A stretch of 64,000 bases of DNA from Pontibacter virosus (GTDB lineage: Bacteria > Bacteroidota > Bacteroidia > Cytophagales > Hymenobacteraceae), in assembly GCF_003096355.1 (NCBI RefSeq), contig NZ_QEKI01000008.1, positions 1 to 64,000 on the forward strand, written 5' to 3'. Each line of letters starts with the position of its first letter. The first letter of the stretch is position 1. The translations under genes and the position numbers were made by a program. The notes beneath the pieces were generated by a model, which saw only the letters and a list, made by a program, of their open reading frames with translations, ran no database searches and was not told the origin of the DNA. Shown here one piece after another: positions 25,560 to 33,771 of this stretch.

Positions 25560-26377
25560 TAAAAAGCTCTGATTGCATTAATGACCTGCATAATGAGCAG
25601 CTCTTCTATAAAAATAAGGAACATGGCCGTTACCACCGACGAGTTGGCGGCCTTGCCCACACCTTCTGTACCCTTAGAAGAATTATACCCCTTGTAGCAC
25701 CCCACCATGCCAATGGTGAAGCCAAAGATAACAGACTTAACCGATGAGGCGATGATATCCAGAAACGTGATGGCATCAAAAACCTGATAGAAAAAGACGC
25801 TCAATGAGGTAAGTTCGTTCTGGTGCACATTCAGGTAACCACCCAGTAGGGATACGAGCGTGGTAAACATCGTTAAGGCCGGAATCATCAGGGTAGATGC
25901 CAGTACCCGGCTCACCACCAGAAATTTAAACGGGTTGGTGGCCGATACCTCCATAGCGTCGATCTGCTCCGTCACACGCATGGAGCCTAACTCAGCGCCA
26001 ATGGCGGAACCTACCCGGCCGGCCGCAATGAGCGCCGTCACCAGTGGGCCGATGGCCCGGATGATGGCCACGGAAATAAGGGCGGGCAGGAGCGAGGTGG
26101 CACCAAAGTCGGCAAGGGAGGGACGCGACTGGTTGGTAAATACGATGCCGATGATGAAGCCCGTGAGGGAGATCAGCGGCAAAGAGCGCACACCGATTTC
26201 GTAACACTGCTTGATAATCTCTCTGAACTCGTAAGGCGGAAACCACACCTCCTTGAAGAACCGCGCATTAAAACGGTATATATTCGCCAACTCAACAAAA
26301 ATCCTGTCGAGCCTGCGTGTTGTTACATACCTGCGCCGGGTTGGAGCAGTTCCCGGTTTATCTTTGTTTAAATCCAT
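25559..26377 (-). CDS. Mla-type ABC transporter permease
   Basis: MlaE-family permease (272 aa) of the lipid transport system. A cytoplasmic N-terminal helix is followed by about five membrane segments; the family-typical segments are LISLTGFIIGIVFTNQS, RAIGPLVTALIAAGRVGSAI, and GAELGSMRVTEQIDAMEVSA, the coupling region for the ATPase. The C-terminal GYNSSKGTEGVGKAANSSV is also conserved. First gene of the three-gene operon; a TAATTTTG -7 box lies 50 bases upstream. Confidence 0.95.
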   Translation of the reverse strand: MDLNKDKPGTAPTRRRYVTTRRLDRIFVELANIYRFNARFFKEVWFPPYEFREIIKQCYEIGVRSLPLISLTGFIIGIVFTNQSRPSLADFGATSLLPALISVAIIRAIGPLVTALIAAGRVGSAIGAELGSMRVTEQIDAMEVSATNPFKFLVVSRVLASTLMIPALTMFTTLVSLLGGYLNVHQNELTSLSVFFYQVFDAITFLDIIASSVKSVIFGFTIGMVGCYKGYNSSKGTEGVGKAANSSVVTAMFLIFIEELLIMQVINAIRAF

Positions 26378-26426
26378 TTATGCTGTTTAGGATTCACCTA
26401 TACACTTGCCTTTGACAAAGCAGCGA

Positions 26427-26434
26427 CAAAATTA
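26427..26434 (-). promoter_or_regulatory. -7 box of the Mla operon promoter
   Basis: Minus-strand TAATTTTG fits TAnnTTTG, giving a leader of about 45 nt before the permease start. No ideal -33 element at the expected spacing. Confidence 0.35.
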
Positions 26435-26639
26435 ACGCAAATTTAAGAATAAGCCTGATGCTAAATTTAACCGCACTTGCAAAAACATGTTTAAACTTTG
26501 TCTTTTGGTAAAACCTATACCTCGAAGCAGGCTAATTTTATTCAAATCCCGGTAAACAATCAGGCAAGCTTATAAGCCTTACGAAAGATAGATGCGATTT
26601 TTTACAAAACTGCGAAATATTTTCAAAAGCTTATACTTG

Positions 26640-27182
26640 GGAGGAGTCTGTTGAATTGATAATTTGTTGAATTGTTAGGTGCAGGATTAATCTGGCCTTC
26701 CCTTTGTTGAGGGTTGGATGGTTAAATGGTTAAATTGTTGATGGTTGAATTATTGGGTGCATGATTAACCTACCCCTCCGAGGTGGGAATTATCCTGTTT
26801 GAATCAGATAAATTTATCAGTCCACGATTCGGGCAGGTCACAATCCAGTACCGTCAACTTAAGCTAATGCTCTTTGGGACATCCATGTCCCGAAGCTGAC
26901 TGTTGGGGATGTCCACATCCCCGTGTGCCGGGTTGCAGGTATACAAGTAGTAAATCCCCTTCTATTTGATTTCGGATTGGTAAATCCGAAAGAGCCTGTT
27001 GCCTATGTGCCTGATTGGAGGGTGTACATGGACGAGGATGTCCCCAGCAGAAATGCTTTCGGACCTGGAAGTCCGGAAGTGCGTGCTAGCGTCCGAAAGA
27101 GCTTCCAGACACAGACGACGTTACAGTGTAACGTCGCTACATTTCAACTTTCTAAATCTTAAACTCCCAAACTCCCAAACTT
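26640..27182. repeat. Palindrome-rich intergenic region between the Mla operon and ruvC
   Basis: No gene is visible from 26378 to 27182. The stretch holds a low-complexity GGTTAAATGGTT/TTGTTGAATTG tract (26640-26760, with a 28-nt stretch 26721-26748 repeated exactly in inverted orientation at 33634-33661). It also holds several separate hairpins: GGGACAT/ATGTCCC (26876-26891), GGGGATGT/ACATCCCC (26905-26922), TTCGGATT/AATCCGAA (26971-26990), GCTTTCGGAC/GTCCGAAAG (27055-27099) and CGACGTTACAGTGTAACGTCG (27116-27136). These look like REP-type extragenic palindromes. Confidence 0.65.
27116..27136. repeat. REP-like palindrome, GTAACGTCG family
   Basis: A 21-bp palindrome CGACGTTAC AGT GTAACGTCG. 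A degenerate relative (CGAGGTTGCATTGTAACGTCG) lies at 46104-46124 in another spacer. Confidence 0.6.
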
Positions 27183-27749
27183 CTACAGCTTTCTTTCAGG
27201 GTTGTCGGTCAGGAAGGCTTTCCAGGAGTTGGCGCCTTTTTTTGCGTTGTTCCCTTTTTGGTAATGGTGACAGAGAGCCACGGACAGGGCGTCGGTAGCA
27301 TCGAACATTTTGGGGTCGGGCTGTATTTTAAGTATCTGCACCAGCATGCTGGCCACCTGCTCTTTGGAGGCGTTGCCATTTCCGGTAACCGATTGCTTTA
27401 CTTTTTTGGGGGCGTACTCCACGTACGGGATGTCGCGGGAGAGGGCGGCTGCGATGGCAACTCCCTGTGCGCGACCCAGTTTGAGCATACTCTGTACGTT
27501 CACGCCAAAGAAGGGCGACTCAATAGCCAGCTCGTCGGGCAGGTATTCGTCGATGAGCTGTATCATGCGGTCAAAAATTTTCTTTAACTTGATGGCGTGG
27601 TTGCTGTAGCTTTTGAGGTGAACCACGCCATACTGCACTACCTTTACCTTCGATCCTGTCACTTCAATCAGGCCATAGCCCATGACTTGCGTGCCGGGGT
27701 CGATGCCAAGAATTAATTTGTTGGGTGGGAGGGCAGAAGAGTAAACCAT
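27183..27749 (-). CDS. ruvC: Crossover junction endodeoxyribonuclease RuvC
   Basis: RuvC (188 aa) resolves Holliday junctions with RuvAB. Catalytic residues are in LILGIDPGTQVMGYGL (first Asp), LAIESPFFGVNVQSML (Glu) and the C-terminal MFDATDALSVALCHHY (Asp pair). Length is normal. Divergent from the membrane-protein gene at 27775 with only 25 bp between starts. Confidence 0.96.
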   Translation of the reverse strand: MVYSSALPPNKLILGIDPGTQVMGYGLIEVTGSKVKVVQYGVVHLKSYSNHAIKLKKIFDRMIQLIDEYLPDELAIESPFFGVNVQSMLKLGRAQGVAIAAALSRDIPYVEYAPKKVKQSVTGNGNASKEQVASMLVQILKIQPDPKMFDATDALSVALCHHYQKGNNAKKGANSWKAFLTDNPERKL

Positions 27750-27774
27750 AAGAGCCGCAATTTAAGACAATATC

Positions 27775-28764
27775 TTGAACATTACCCGCAACAGAAGGTT
27801 CCTTTTAGTTTCCGGCAAGATTGTCGTGGTGCTGCTCACCCTTTATTTTCTGTATCTGGCCATCTTCACAGCGCCCGACACGCTGCTTTCGTGGCGCGCC
27901 ATACTAAGAGCGGCCCGCCAAAGCGATTATACTTTTCTACTGATCCTGAGTGCGCTGCTTATACCTGCCAACTGGGGGCTGGAGGCCTGGAAGTGGAAGA
28001 TCCTGGGACAGAAACTGGAACGCATTTCATACCTGCGGGCGTTTCGTGCCGTCATGGTCGGGCTAACCCTGGGCTTTATCACCCCCAACCGCCTCGGCGA
28101 CTATGCCGGTCGGGTACTGGAGCTCAAAAGCAAAGAAAGGCTGGAAGGGATTGGCGCCGTTTTCATCGGCAGGTTTTGCCAGCTGGTCGCCACGGTACTG
28201 GTGGGTACTTTCGGAATCCTATACTTTGCACTGCTCCTTTACTGGAAAACTTATCCGGCTATCTGCCTGAGCGTGTTCTTCCTGCTGCTCGCGCTAAATG
28301 CTGCCATGCTCTTGCTGATCTTCAATGCCCGCGCCATGGTGGCCCTGGTGTCGGCAGTGGGACCGCTGCGCAAACTCACAAAATACCTGGCCATAATGGG
28401 GCGCTATACCTTCGGTGAAATGAACCGGGTGCTGTTGCTGTCTTTGCTGCGCTACTTCGTTTTTCTGCTGCAGTTTGTGCTGCTACTCTTTTTGTTTGAG
28501 GTGCGGCTGAATCCGGTGGAGTATGTGAGTGGCGTTTCGACTGCTTTTTTTCTGAAGTCGGTGGTGCCGTCGGTGTCGCTGCTGTCCGACCTGGGCGTTA
28601 GGGAGCTGTCGGCCATGTACGTGTTCGGACTGCTAGGGCAGGAGCGCTTGCAAGTGCTGAGTGCCAGCCTGAGTCTGTGGCTGCTCAATATCGTGGTGCC
28701 GAGTGCTGTCGGTCTATTTTTTGTTCTGCGCCTGAAGCTGGGCAGGAAAGGGGGAGGCGCTTGA
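27775..28764 (+). CDS. LPG_synthase_TM / UPF0104-type membrane protein
   Basis: Integral membrane protein of 329 aa with about eight hydrophobic segments (starting IVVVLLTLYFLYLAIF). It resembles the membrane (flippase) part of lysylphosphatidylglycerol synthase and the UPF0104/AglD2-like family; VGLTLGFITPNRLGDYAGR and VVPSVSLLSDLGVRE are the conserved segments. It lacks the cytosolic lysyl-transferase domain. The TTG start is inferred; no better start exists because ruvC diverges 25 bp upstream. It is followed by a glycosyltransferase with a one-base overlap (TGATG), so it probably moves or tethers a lipid-linked glycan intermediate. Confidence 0.85.
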   Translation: MNITRNRRFLLVSGKIVVVLLTLYFLYLAIFTAPDTLLSWRAILRAARQSDYTFLLILSALLIPANWGLEAWKWKILGQKLERISYLRAFRAVMVGLTLGFITPNRLGDYAGRVLELKSKERLEGIGAVFIGRFCQLVATVLVGTFGILYFALLLYWKTYPAICLSVFFLLLALNAAMLLLIFNARAMVALVSAVGPLRKLTKYLAIMGRYTFGEMNRVLLLSLLRYFVFLLQFVLLLFLFEVRLNPVEYVSGVSTAFFLKSVVPSVSLLSDLGVRELSAMYVFGLLGQERLQVLSASLSLWLLNIVVPSAVGLFFVLRLKLGRKGGGA

Positions 28765-29900
28765 TGTTCGGATTACTGCTGCTATCGTTGCTGGCCTATG
28801 GCTGGATCATCCTGCGCTGTTTGTTCTCCTGGAAGCGCCTTCCTACGCCTGCTATACCTGCCGGTTTTATACCTGCCACCAAATTCACGGTAATCATCCC
28901 TGTCCGAAATGAAGCGGGACAAATACTGAATTTGCTGCGCGATCTGGAAAAACAAAGCTATCCGGCTGCGCTCTTTGAAGTGCTGGTGGTAGACGACCAC
29001 TCAAACGACGGTACCGACCAGCTCGTTCAGAACTTTATACCAGAAACCCCGCTCCACCTGCGGCTGATCCGGTTGGCTGAGCACACCGCAGCAACCGGTA
29101 AGAAAGCGGCTATCAAACAAGGTATAGCAGCGGCCAGTGGCGAGCTGCTTGTCTTTACCGACGGCGACTGCCGGGTGCAACCGGACTGGCTGCTGTACTT
29201 TGCCTATACCTATCAATCCCAAAAGCCGGTCTTTATTTCCGGGCCCGTGAGCTTCCACAACACCCATACCTTGCTGGAGCGCATGCAACTGGTCGAGTTT
29301 GCCTCCCTGATCGGAGTGGGAGGGGCCTCCATTGGCTTGCGCCAACCAAACATGTGCAATGGGGCTAATCTGGCCTATACTCGTACTGTGTTTGAGGAGG
29401 TAAATGGCTTTGCCGGAAATGAAGGCATAGCCAGCGGTGATGATGAATTTTTGCTGCACAAAGTAAACCAGCTATACCCGGAGTGCATCGCTTTTCTAAA
29501 GCACCCAGGCGCCATTGTGTATACCGAAGCCCGCAAGTCGATCAGGAGTTTTGTAGCGCAGCGGGTGCGCTGGGCGAGCAAGTGGCGGAGTTACCAAAAT
29601 TGGGATGTGAAGCTGCTGGCTGTCAGTGTGTTCGCTGTCAATCTGTTGCTTTTTATGGCTATACCTGCTGTGCTGCTGGGCTGGCTCACAATTTGGACTT
29701 TCCTGGCGGCTTACGGAGCAAAATTTCTGATCGATCTTCTGTTTTTAAAACGTATACTTGCTTTTATGCGACGGCAAAATTATCTGATTTATATGCTTCC
29801 GCTGCAGCTAGTTTACATTCCTTACGTACTATATACCGCTATCACCGGCCTCTCAGGTCGGTATACCTGGAAAGGACGAACTATCTGTAATCATGACTGA
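28764..29900 (+). CDS. GT2 family membrane glycosyltransferase
   Basis: Processive-type family 2 glycosyltransferase of 378 aa. One N-terminal membrane segment, then the catalytic GT-A fold (about 40-280): FTVIIPVRNEAGQI, VLVVDDHSNDGTDQL, FTDGDCRVQPDWLL (DxD-like), GDDEFLL (acid/base region) and QRVRWASKWRS (Q-x-x-R-W-like). Three to four C-terminal membrane segments follow. It starts inside the stop of the flippase-like gene and its end overlaps the next small gene by 8 bases. Substrate unknown; a cell-envelope glycolipid is likely. Confidence 0.92.
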   Translation: MFGLLLLSLLAYGWIILRCLFSWKRLPTPAIPAGFIPATKFTVIIPVRNEAGQILNLLRDLEKQSYPAALFEVLVVDDHSNDGTDQLVQNFIPETPLHLRLIRLAEHTAATGKKAAIKQGIAAASGELLVFTDGDCRVQPDWLLYFAYTYQSQKPVFISGPVSFHNTHTLLERMQLVEFASLIGVGGASIGLRQPNMCNGANLAYTRTVFEEVNGFAGNEGIASGDDEFLLHKVNQLYPECIAFLKHPGAIVYTEARKSIRSFVAQRVRWASKWRSYQNWDVKLLAVSVFAVNLLLFMAIPAVLLGWLTIWTFLAAYGAKFLIDLLFLKRILAFMRRQNYLIYMLPLQLVYIPYVLYTAITGLSGRYTWKGRTICNHD

Positions 29901-30150
29901 GAATGAATTTGCCATCATGGACGAACTTTATTTCGTAACGTCCTACCCCGACCTCAAAAGCACCAGCGCCCTGTCCGATGCGGAACTCTGTACTACCTTG
30001 CGTGACCTGATCGCCAAAGGGTATGTCCGGATTCTGTACCCTGATCCGGATACCGAGTACGAGTACGACGAAGCTACCTTCGGGAACCACTGCCAGCAGT
30101 ACTACTATTTGGCTACCAAGGCCGGGCTCGTGGTGCATAACTCTATTTGA
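29893..30150 (+). CDS. Small conserved-looking protein, winged-helix-like
   Basis: Protein of 85 aa, acidic, that I do not recognise with certainty. SDAELCTTLRDLIAKGYVRIL followed by YYYLATKAGLVVHNS has the rhythm of a small winged-helix domain (helix, recognition helix, beta wing). Its start overlaps the glycosyltransferase stop by 8 bases in another frame, indicating translational coupling. No signal peptide. Confidence 0.7.
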   Translation: MTENEFAIMDELYFVTSYPDLKSTSALSDAELCTTLRDLIAKGYVRILYPDPDTEYEYDEATFGNHCQQYYYLATKAGLVVHNSI

Positions 30151-30370
30151 TGCACGTATTTCCCGAAGCAGCCCGAAACAAATACCCAACCTACGTAGTT
30201 GCAGTTGAGCGCATGGGATGAATACGTATTATTTGAAAGGATTTGAAGGTGTTGGTAAAGAATGCGACTGAAATTTTGTAAATTTACGTGGTCTATACCT
30301 GCGTGACAGGTATAACTGGTCGGAATATCCCCATGTGCGGACTTTTCGCCAACATAACCTATGAAACCGA

Positions 30371-31594
30371 ATGTCTGATCTAGTCGCACCGAACATACAG
30401 CAAGAGTTAAACCTCAAAAAGCTGGAATTATCGGCCTTGTTGGAAATCACGCAGGCGATCAACGACAACTTGCCCGAAGAGGCGCTCTACAAAATATACC
30501 GCTTTACGCTGCTTGCCCAGTTGCAGATCAACCGACTGGCGCTTTTTGTGCACGACGAAAAGTGGGACTGCAAAGTAAGCTTTGGTACCGACCTGGAGCC
30601 AGCCAAGCAACACCTCCCCGAAGCCATTCTTGAACTCAAGGAAATCACCCGCACCTCCAAGCTGAGCGTGGACAAGAAGTGGCGCAACTTCGAGATCGTA
30701 ATTCCGATTCTGCACAATGGCAAGGTGCTCGCTTTTGTGATGATCGGGAAAATTCAGCCTTACTATACCAATATAGAGGCGCTCAACTTTGTGCAGACGG
30801 TGAGTAATATTATGCTGGTGGCTATTGAGAACCACCGTATGGCCCGTCAGCGTTTGGCGCAGGAGTCCATCCGAAAAGAGATCGAAATTGCCCGTGAGGT
30901 GCAGTCCATGCTTTTCCCGAAGAAGCTGCCCAATGACAAAGATGTGGCCATCCACGCCAGCTACATTCCGCATTCGTCTATTGGCGGCGACTACTACGAT
31001 TATATTGAGATCGACAAAGATCAGTTTCTTTTCTGCGTGGCCGATGTGTCGGGCAAGGGGGTGCCGGCTTCGTTGCTGATGTCTAATTTCCAGGCGGGCT
31101 TGCGCACCATTCTGCGCCAAACAGCCGACTTAAACACGGTGGTGTCGGAGTTGAATCACCTGATCTACCGCAATGCGATTGCCGAGAAATTCATCACCAC
31201 TTTTGTCGCAATTTTTAATCGCAGCACACGCGAGTTGAGTTATGTAAACGCTGGCCACAACGCCCCGATTCTGCTCTACGAAAACGACACGCACGACCTG
31301 CTCAACGATGGTTGCACCATGCTGGGCGTGTTCGATGTACTGCCTTTCATGAACGTAGGCAAGATCCATGTACCACACAATGCCGTACTGCTCTGCTATA
31401 CTGATGGTCTGACCGAGGTGTTTGACGAGGACGAGTCAGAGTTCGGCATTGAAGGCACGATCGACTTCCTGCAGAAAAACCGTTTCCTGAGCTCCAAGAT
31501 GCTGCACCTGCAATTACTCGATGCCATTAACCTCTACAACGAAGAGTCTACCTTCAGCGACGACATCACTTTGCTGTCGTGCAGGTTTAAGTAG
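30371..31594 (+). CDS. GAF-like sensor with SpoIIE/RsbU-type PP2C phosphatase domain
   Basis: Serine phosphatase of 407 aa. A helical N-terminus (about 1-40) and a GAF-like sensory domain (about 40-165: LALFVHDEKWDCKVSF, ILHNGKVLAFVMIGK) are joined by a helical linker (EIEIAREVQSMLFPKKLP, typical of RsbU/RsbP) to a PPM/SpoIIE phosphatase domain (about 190-407). The metal-binding residues are in GGDYYDYIEIDKDQFLFCVADVSGKG (Asp pair), YTDGLTEVFDEDESEFG and DDITLLSC. Such enzymes usually dephosphorylate anti-anti-sigma factors; no partner STAS or anti-sigma kinase gene is adjacent here. Confidence 0.93.
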   Translation: MSDLVAPNIQQELNLKKLELSALLEITQAINDNLPEEALYKIYRFTLLAQLQINRLALFVHDEKWDCKVSFGTDLEPAKQHLPEAILELKEITRTSKLSVDKKWRNFEIVIPILHNGKVLAFVMIGKIQPYYTNIEALNFVQTVSNIMLVAIENHRMARQRLAQESIRKEIEIAREVQSMLFPKKLPNDKDVAIHASYIPHSSIGGDYYDYIEIDKDQFLFCVADVSGKGVPASLLMSNFQAGLRTILRQTADLNTVVSELNHLIYRNAIAEKFITTFVAIFNRSTRELSYVNAGHNAPILLYENDTHDLLNDGCTMLGVFDVLPFMNVGKIHVPHNAVLLCYTDGLTEVFDEDESEFGIEGTIDFLQKNRFLSSKMLHLQLLDAINLYNEESTFSDDITLLSCRFK

Positions 31595-31601
31595 AATTGG
31601 T

Positions 31602-31763
31602 GGTTGAATTGTTATATTGCTAAATTGTTTTTTTAGATAGAAGAGAAGCTCTTTGAGAATAAGGTAAATCTGGTTTCAGTTTATGATTAATCTTAAGATG
31701 AATAGTTTCTTAAAATTCTGGTTAATAATTTAAGTATTAACAATTTAGCAACTCAACCATTTA
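31602..31763. repeat. AT-rich inverted repeat after the PP2C gene
   Basis: GGTTGAATTGTTATATTGC with TGCTAAATTGTT (31618-31629) is matched by the complement AACAATTTAGCA (31739-31750) followed by ACTCAACCAT. The vocabulary (GGTTGAATTGTTAAATTG) is the same as at 26700-26750 and 33620-33670, so it belongs to one dispersed family. Confidence 0.55.
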
Positions 31764-31779
31764 ACTATCAAAAACAAAA

Positions 31780-32415
31780 TTGCTCCGCCTCTACAAGACG
31801 CCCGCCTTGCTTCGCAGACTTTTGCCTGGCTATACCTGGCTGCGGGAGGAGATGGGCAAGGTGCTCTATCTGACCTTTGATGACGGGCCCATACCGGAGG
31901 TGACGCCCTGGGTGTTGGAGCAGTTAAAGCAGTATCAAGTAAAAGCGACATTCTTTGCTGTGGGTGATAACCTGGTGAAGCACCAAGGTATAGCCAGGCA
32001 AATACTGGAGCAGGGTCACCGTCTGGCAAACCATACCCATAACCACCTGCGCGGTTGGGAAACATCGCTGGAATACTACCTCGAAAATGTGCAGCAGTGT
32101 CAGCAGGAACTAGAGCAGCTCAGCCAGAATGCAGCACAGCCGAAGTTGTTCCGGCCACCCTACGGGCGCATCACCGCGAGACAGGCAGCCGCTCTGCGGC
32201 CCGATTACGAACTGGTGATGTGGGACGTGCTTACGAACGATTATGACCGCTCGCTGAGTCCCGAAAAATGTCTCCGGGAATCCATTCGCTGCACCCAAAG
32301 CGGTAGCATTATCGTATTTCACGACAGCTTGAAAGCCCAGCGAAACATGCAATACGCACTGCCCCGTTTTTTAGACCATTTTACCGCACAGGGCTATACC
32401 TTCCAGACCCTATGA
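31780..32415 (+). CDS. Polysaccharide deacetylase (NodB-type, CE4)
   Basis: CE4 deacetylase of 211 aa: TFDDGPIPEVTPWVLEQL carries the catalytic Asp and metal-binding Asp, LANHTHNHLRGWE the two metal His, RPPYGRITARQ motif 3, YELVMWDVLTNDYDR motif 4 and SIIVFHDSLKAQRN motif 5 with the catalytic His. No signal peptide, so it acts on a cytosolic or membrane-bound intermediate. The TTG start at 31780 is the only reasonable one. The end overlaps the next glycosyltransferase by 4 bases (ATGATGG), so it is an operon. Confidence 0.92.
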   Translation: MLRLYKTPALLRRLLPGYTWLREEMGKVLYLTFDDGPIPEVTPWVLEQLKQYQVKATFFAVGDNLVKHQGIARQILEQGHRLANHTHNHLRGWETSLEYYLENVQQCQQELEQLSQNAAQPKLFRPPYGRITARQAAALRPDYELVMWDVLTNDYDRSLSPEKCLRESIRCTQSGSIIVFHDSLKAQRNMQYALPRFLDHFTAQGYTFQTL

Positions 32416-33503
32416 TGGTATCCGTTACCTATTTCATCCTTTATTTTACTGTATTTGGAGCGCTCCTGCTGTTGCTGCTTTTCCATCGCAGGTCTTATAC
32501 CTCGCAGGTTACTGACTTGCCGTATGTCAGTATTCTGATTGCTGCCCGCAACGAAGAGCACAACATACTGGCTTGCCTGCAGGCCATTGCCGCACTCGAT
32601 TACCCATCCGAAAAAATGGAGGTACTGATTGGTGACGATCAATCCACGGACCGCACCCGTACCCTGATAGAAGCATTTATACAGGACAAACCCGGCTATA
32701 CCTGCCTCCCAATAACCGGCATAGTAGGGCGGGCCAAAGGCAAAGCCAATGTGCTGGCTCAATTGGCACGAAAAGCAAACGCTGAAATCTTTCTCTTTAC
32801 CGATGCCGACATAGAAGTGCCTCCTACGTGGGTTAAGGCCATGCTGGCGGGTCTGGATGAAAAGGTAGGCGTCGTGACCGGACTTACGACAGTGACGGGC
32901 AATCGGCTGTTCGACAAAATGCAGCGTATGGACTGGCTGTTTTCCATCGGGCTGATGCAGGTTTTCAGCGACCTGGACATGCCGGTCACGACCATGGGAA
33001 ACAACATGCTGCTTACCCGCAAGGCTTACGAAGAAGTGGGTGGCTTTGAAAACATCCCTTTCTCGATCACAGAAGATATTGCCATTTTCAACCAGATACT
33101 GAAGCGCGGCTACGGTTTCCGGAACCTGTATAACAACGACGTACTGGCCTTGTCAGCTCCTGCCCCTGACTACGGGTCACTGCTGGAACAACGTAAGCGC
33201 TGGATGCGGGGCTCTGTGTTCATGCCCAAGTACATGTTTGCGCTTTTTGTGCTGCACTCTGCCTACTATCCTGTGCTGATCCCTTTCTTTTTCAAGGCCT
33301 CGCTGGGTATAGCGCTCAGCATTGCCGTTGTCAAGCTGCTGCTGCAAAGCGTGTTCATGCATATCTGCCTGAAACGACTTAACCGCAGCGCCCCCTGGTG
33401 GCACTACATCCTCTTCGAGCTATACCTGCTGGTCACCACCTTCATTCTGATCCTCTACTTTTTTCTGCCCACAAAAGTGAAATGGAAGGGGAGGAAGTAT
33501 TAG
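32412..33503 (+). CDS. GT2 family membrane glycosyltransferase
   Basis: Second GT2 enzyme (363 aa): one N-terminal membrane segment (MMVSVTYFILYFTVFGALLL), catalytic domain with VSILIAARNEEHNILACL, VLIGDDQSTDRT, LFTDADIEVPPTW (DxD), ITEDIAIFNQIL and QRKRWMRGSVFMP (QRxRW), and about three C-terminal membrane helices. Together with the deacetylase it forms a two-gene unit likely to make or modify a lipid-linked envelope glycan. Confidence 0.92.
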   Translation: MMVSVTYFILYFTVFGALLLLLLFHRRSYTSQVTDLPYVSILIAARNEEHNILACLQAIAALDYPSEKMEVLIGDDQSTDRTRTLIEAFIQDKPGYTCLPITGIVGRAKGKANVLAQLARKANAEIFLFTDADIEVPPTWVKAMLAGLDEKVGVVTGLTTVTGNRLFDKMQRMDWLFSIGLMQVFSDLDMPVTTMGNNMLLTRKAYEEVGGFENIPFSITEDIAIFNQILKRGYGFRNLYNNDVLALSAPAPDYGSLLEQRKRWMRGSVFMPKYMFALFVLHSAYYPVLIPFFFKASLGIALSIAVVKLLLQSVFMHICLKRLNRSAPWWHYILFELYLLVTTFILILYFFLPTKVKWKGRKY

Positions 33504-33578
33504 GAGTTTGAGAGTTCAGAGGTAGCAGCCTTTTACCTTAATGTAAAGAAGTTACGTAGCACTGCCGTTTTATCGTAA

Positions 33579-33598
33579 GGACGGGTCGCGACCTGTCC
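33579..33598. repeat. REP-like palindrome, GGTCGCGACC family
   Basis: GGACGGGTCGCGACCTGTCC, a near-perfect 20-bp palindrome. The copy at 46029-46048 is perfect (GGACAGGTCGCGACCTGTCC), one base different. Confidence 0.65.
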
Positions 33599-33633
33599 CG
33601 TGCAACGGGAAGCGGTCCTACACAATTCAACCA

Positions 33634-33661
33634 TCAACCATCAACAATTTAACCATTTAAC
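33634..33661. repeat. 28-nt repeat shared with 26721-26748
   Basis: Exact reverse complement of 26721-26748 (GTTAAATGGTT ... GATGGTTGA on the other strand), part of a low-complexity AACCATTTAACAATT tract. Confidence 0.7.
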
Positions 33662-33771
33662 AATTCGACCGGCAAATCCTGCCATATTAGAGGTGATACG
33701 CTGTAGCACTTGCAGCCTTTGCCATAAGTTCGGACCTTTGCACAGAGATAATTTGATTCAAAACGGCACAC

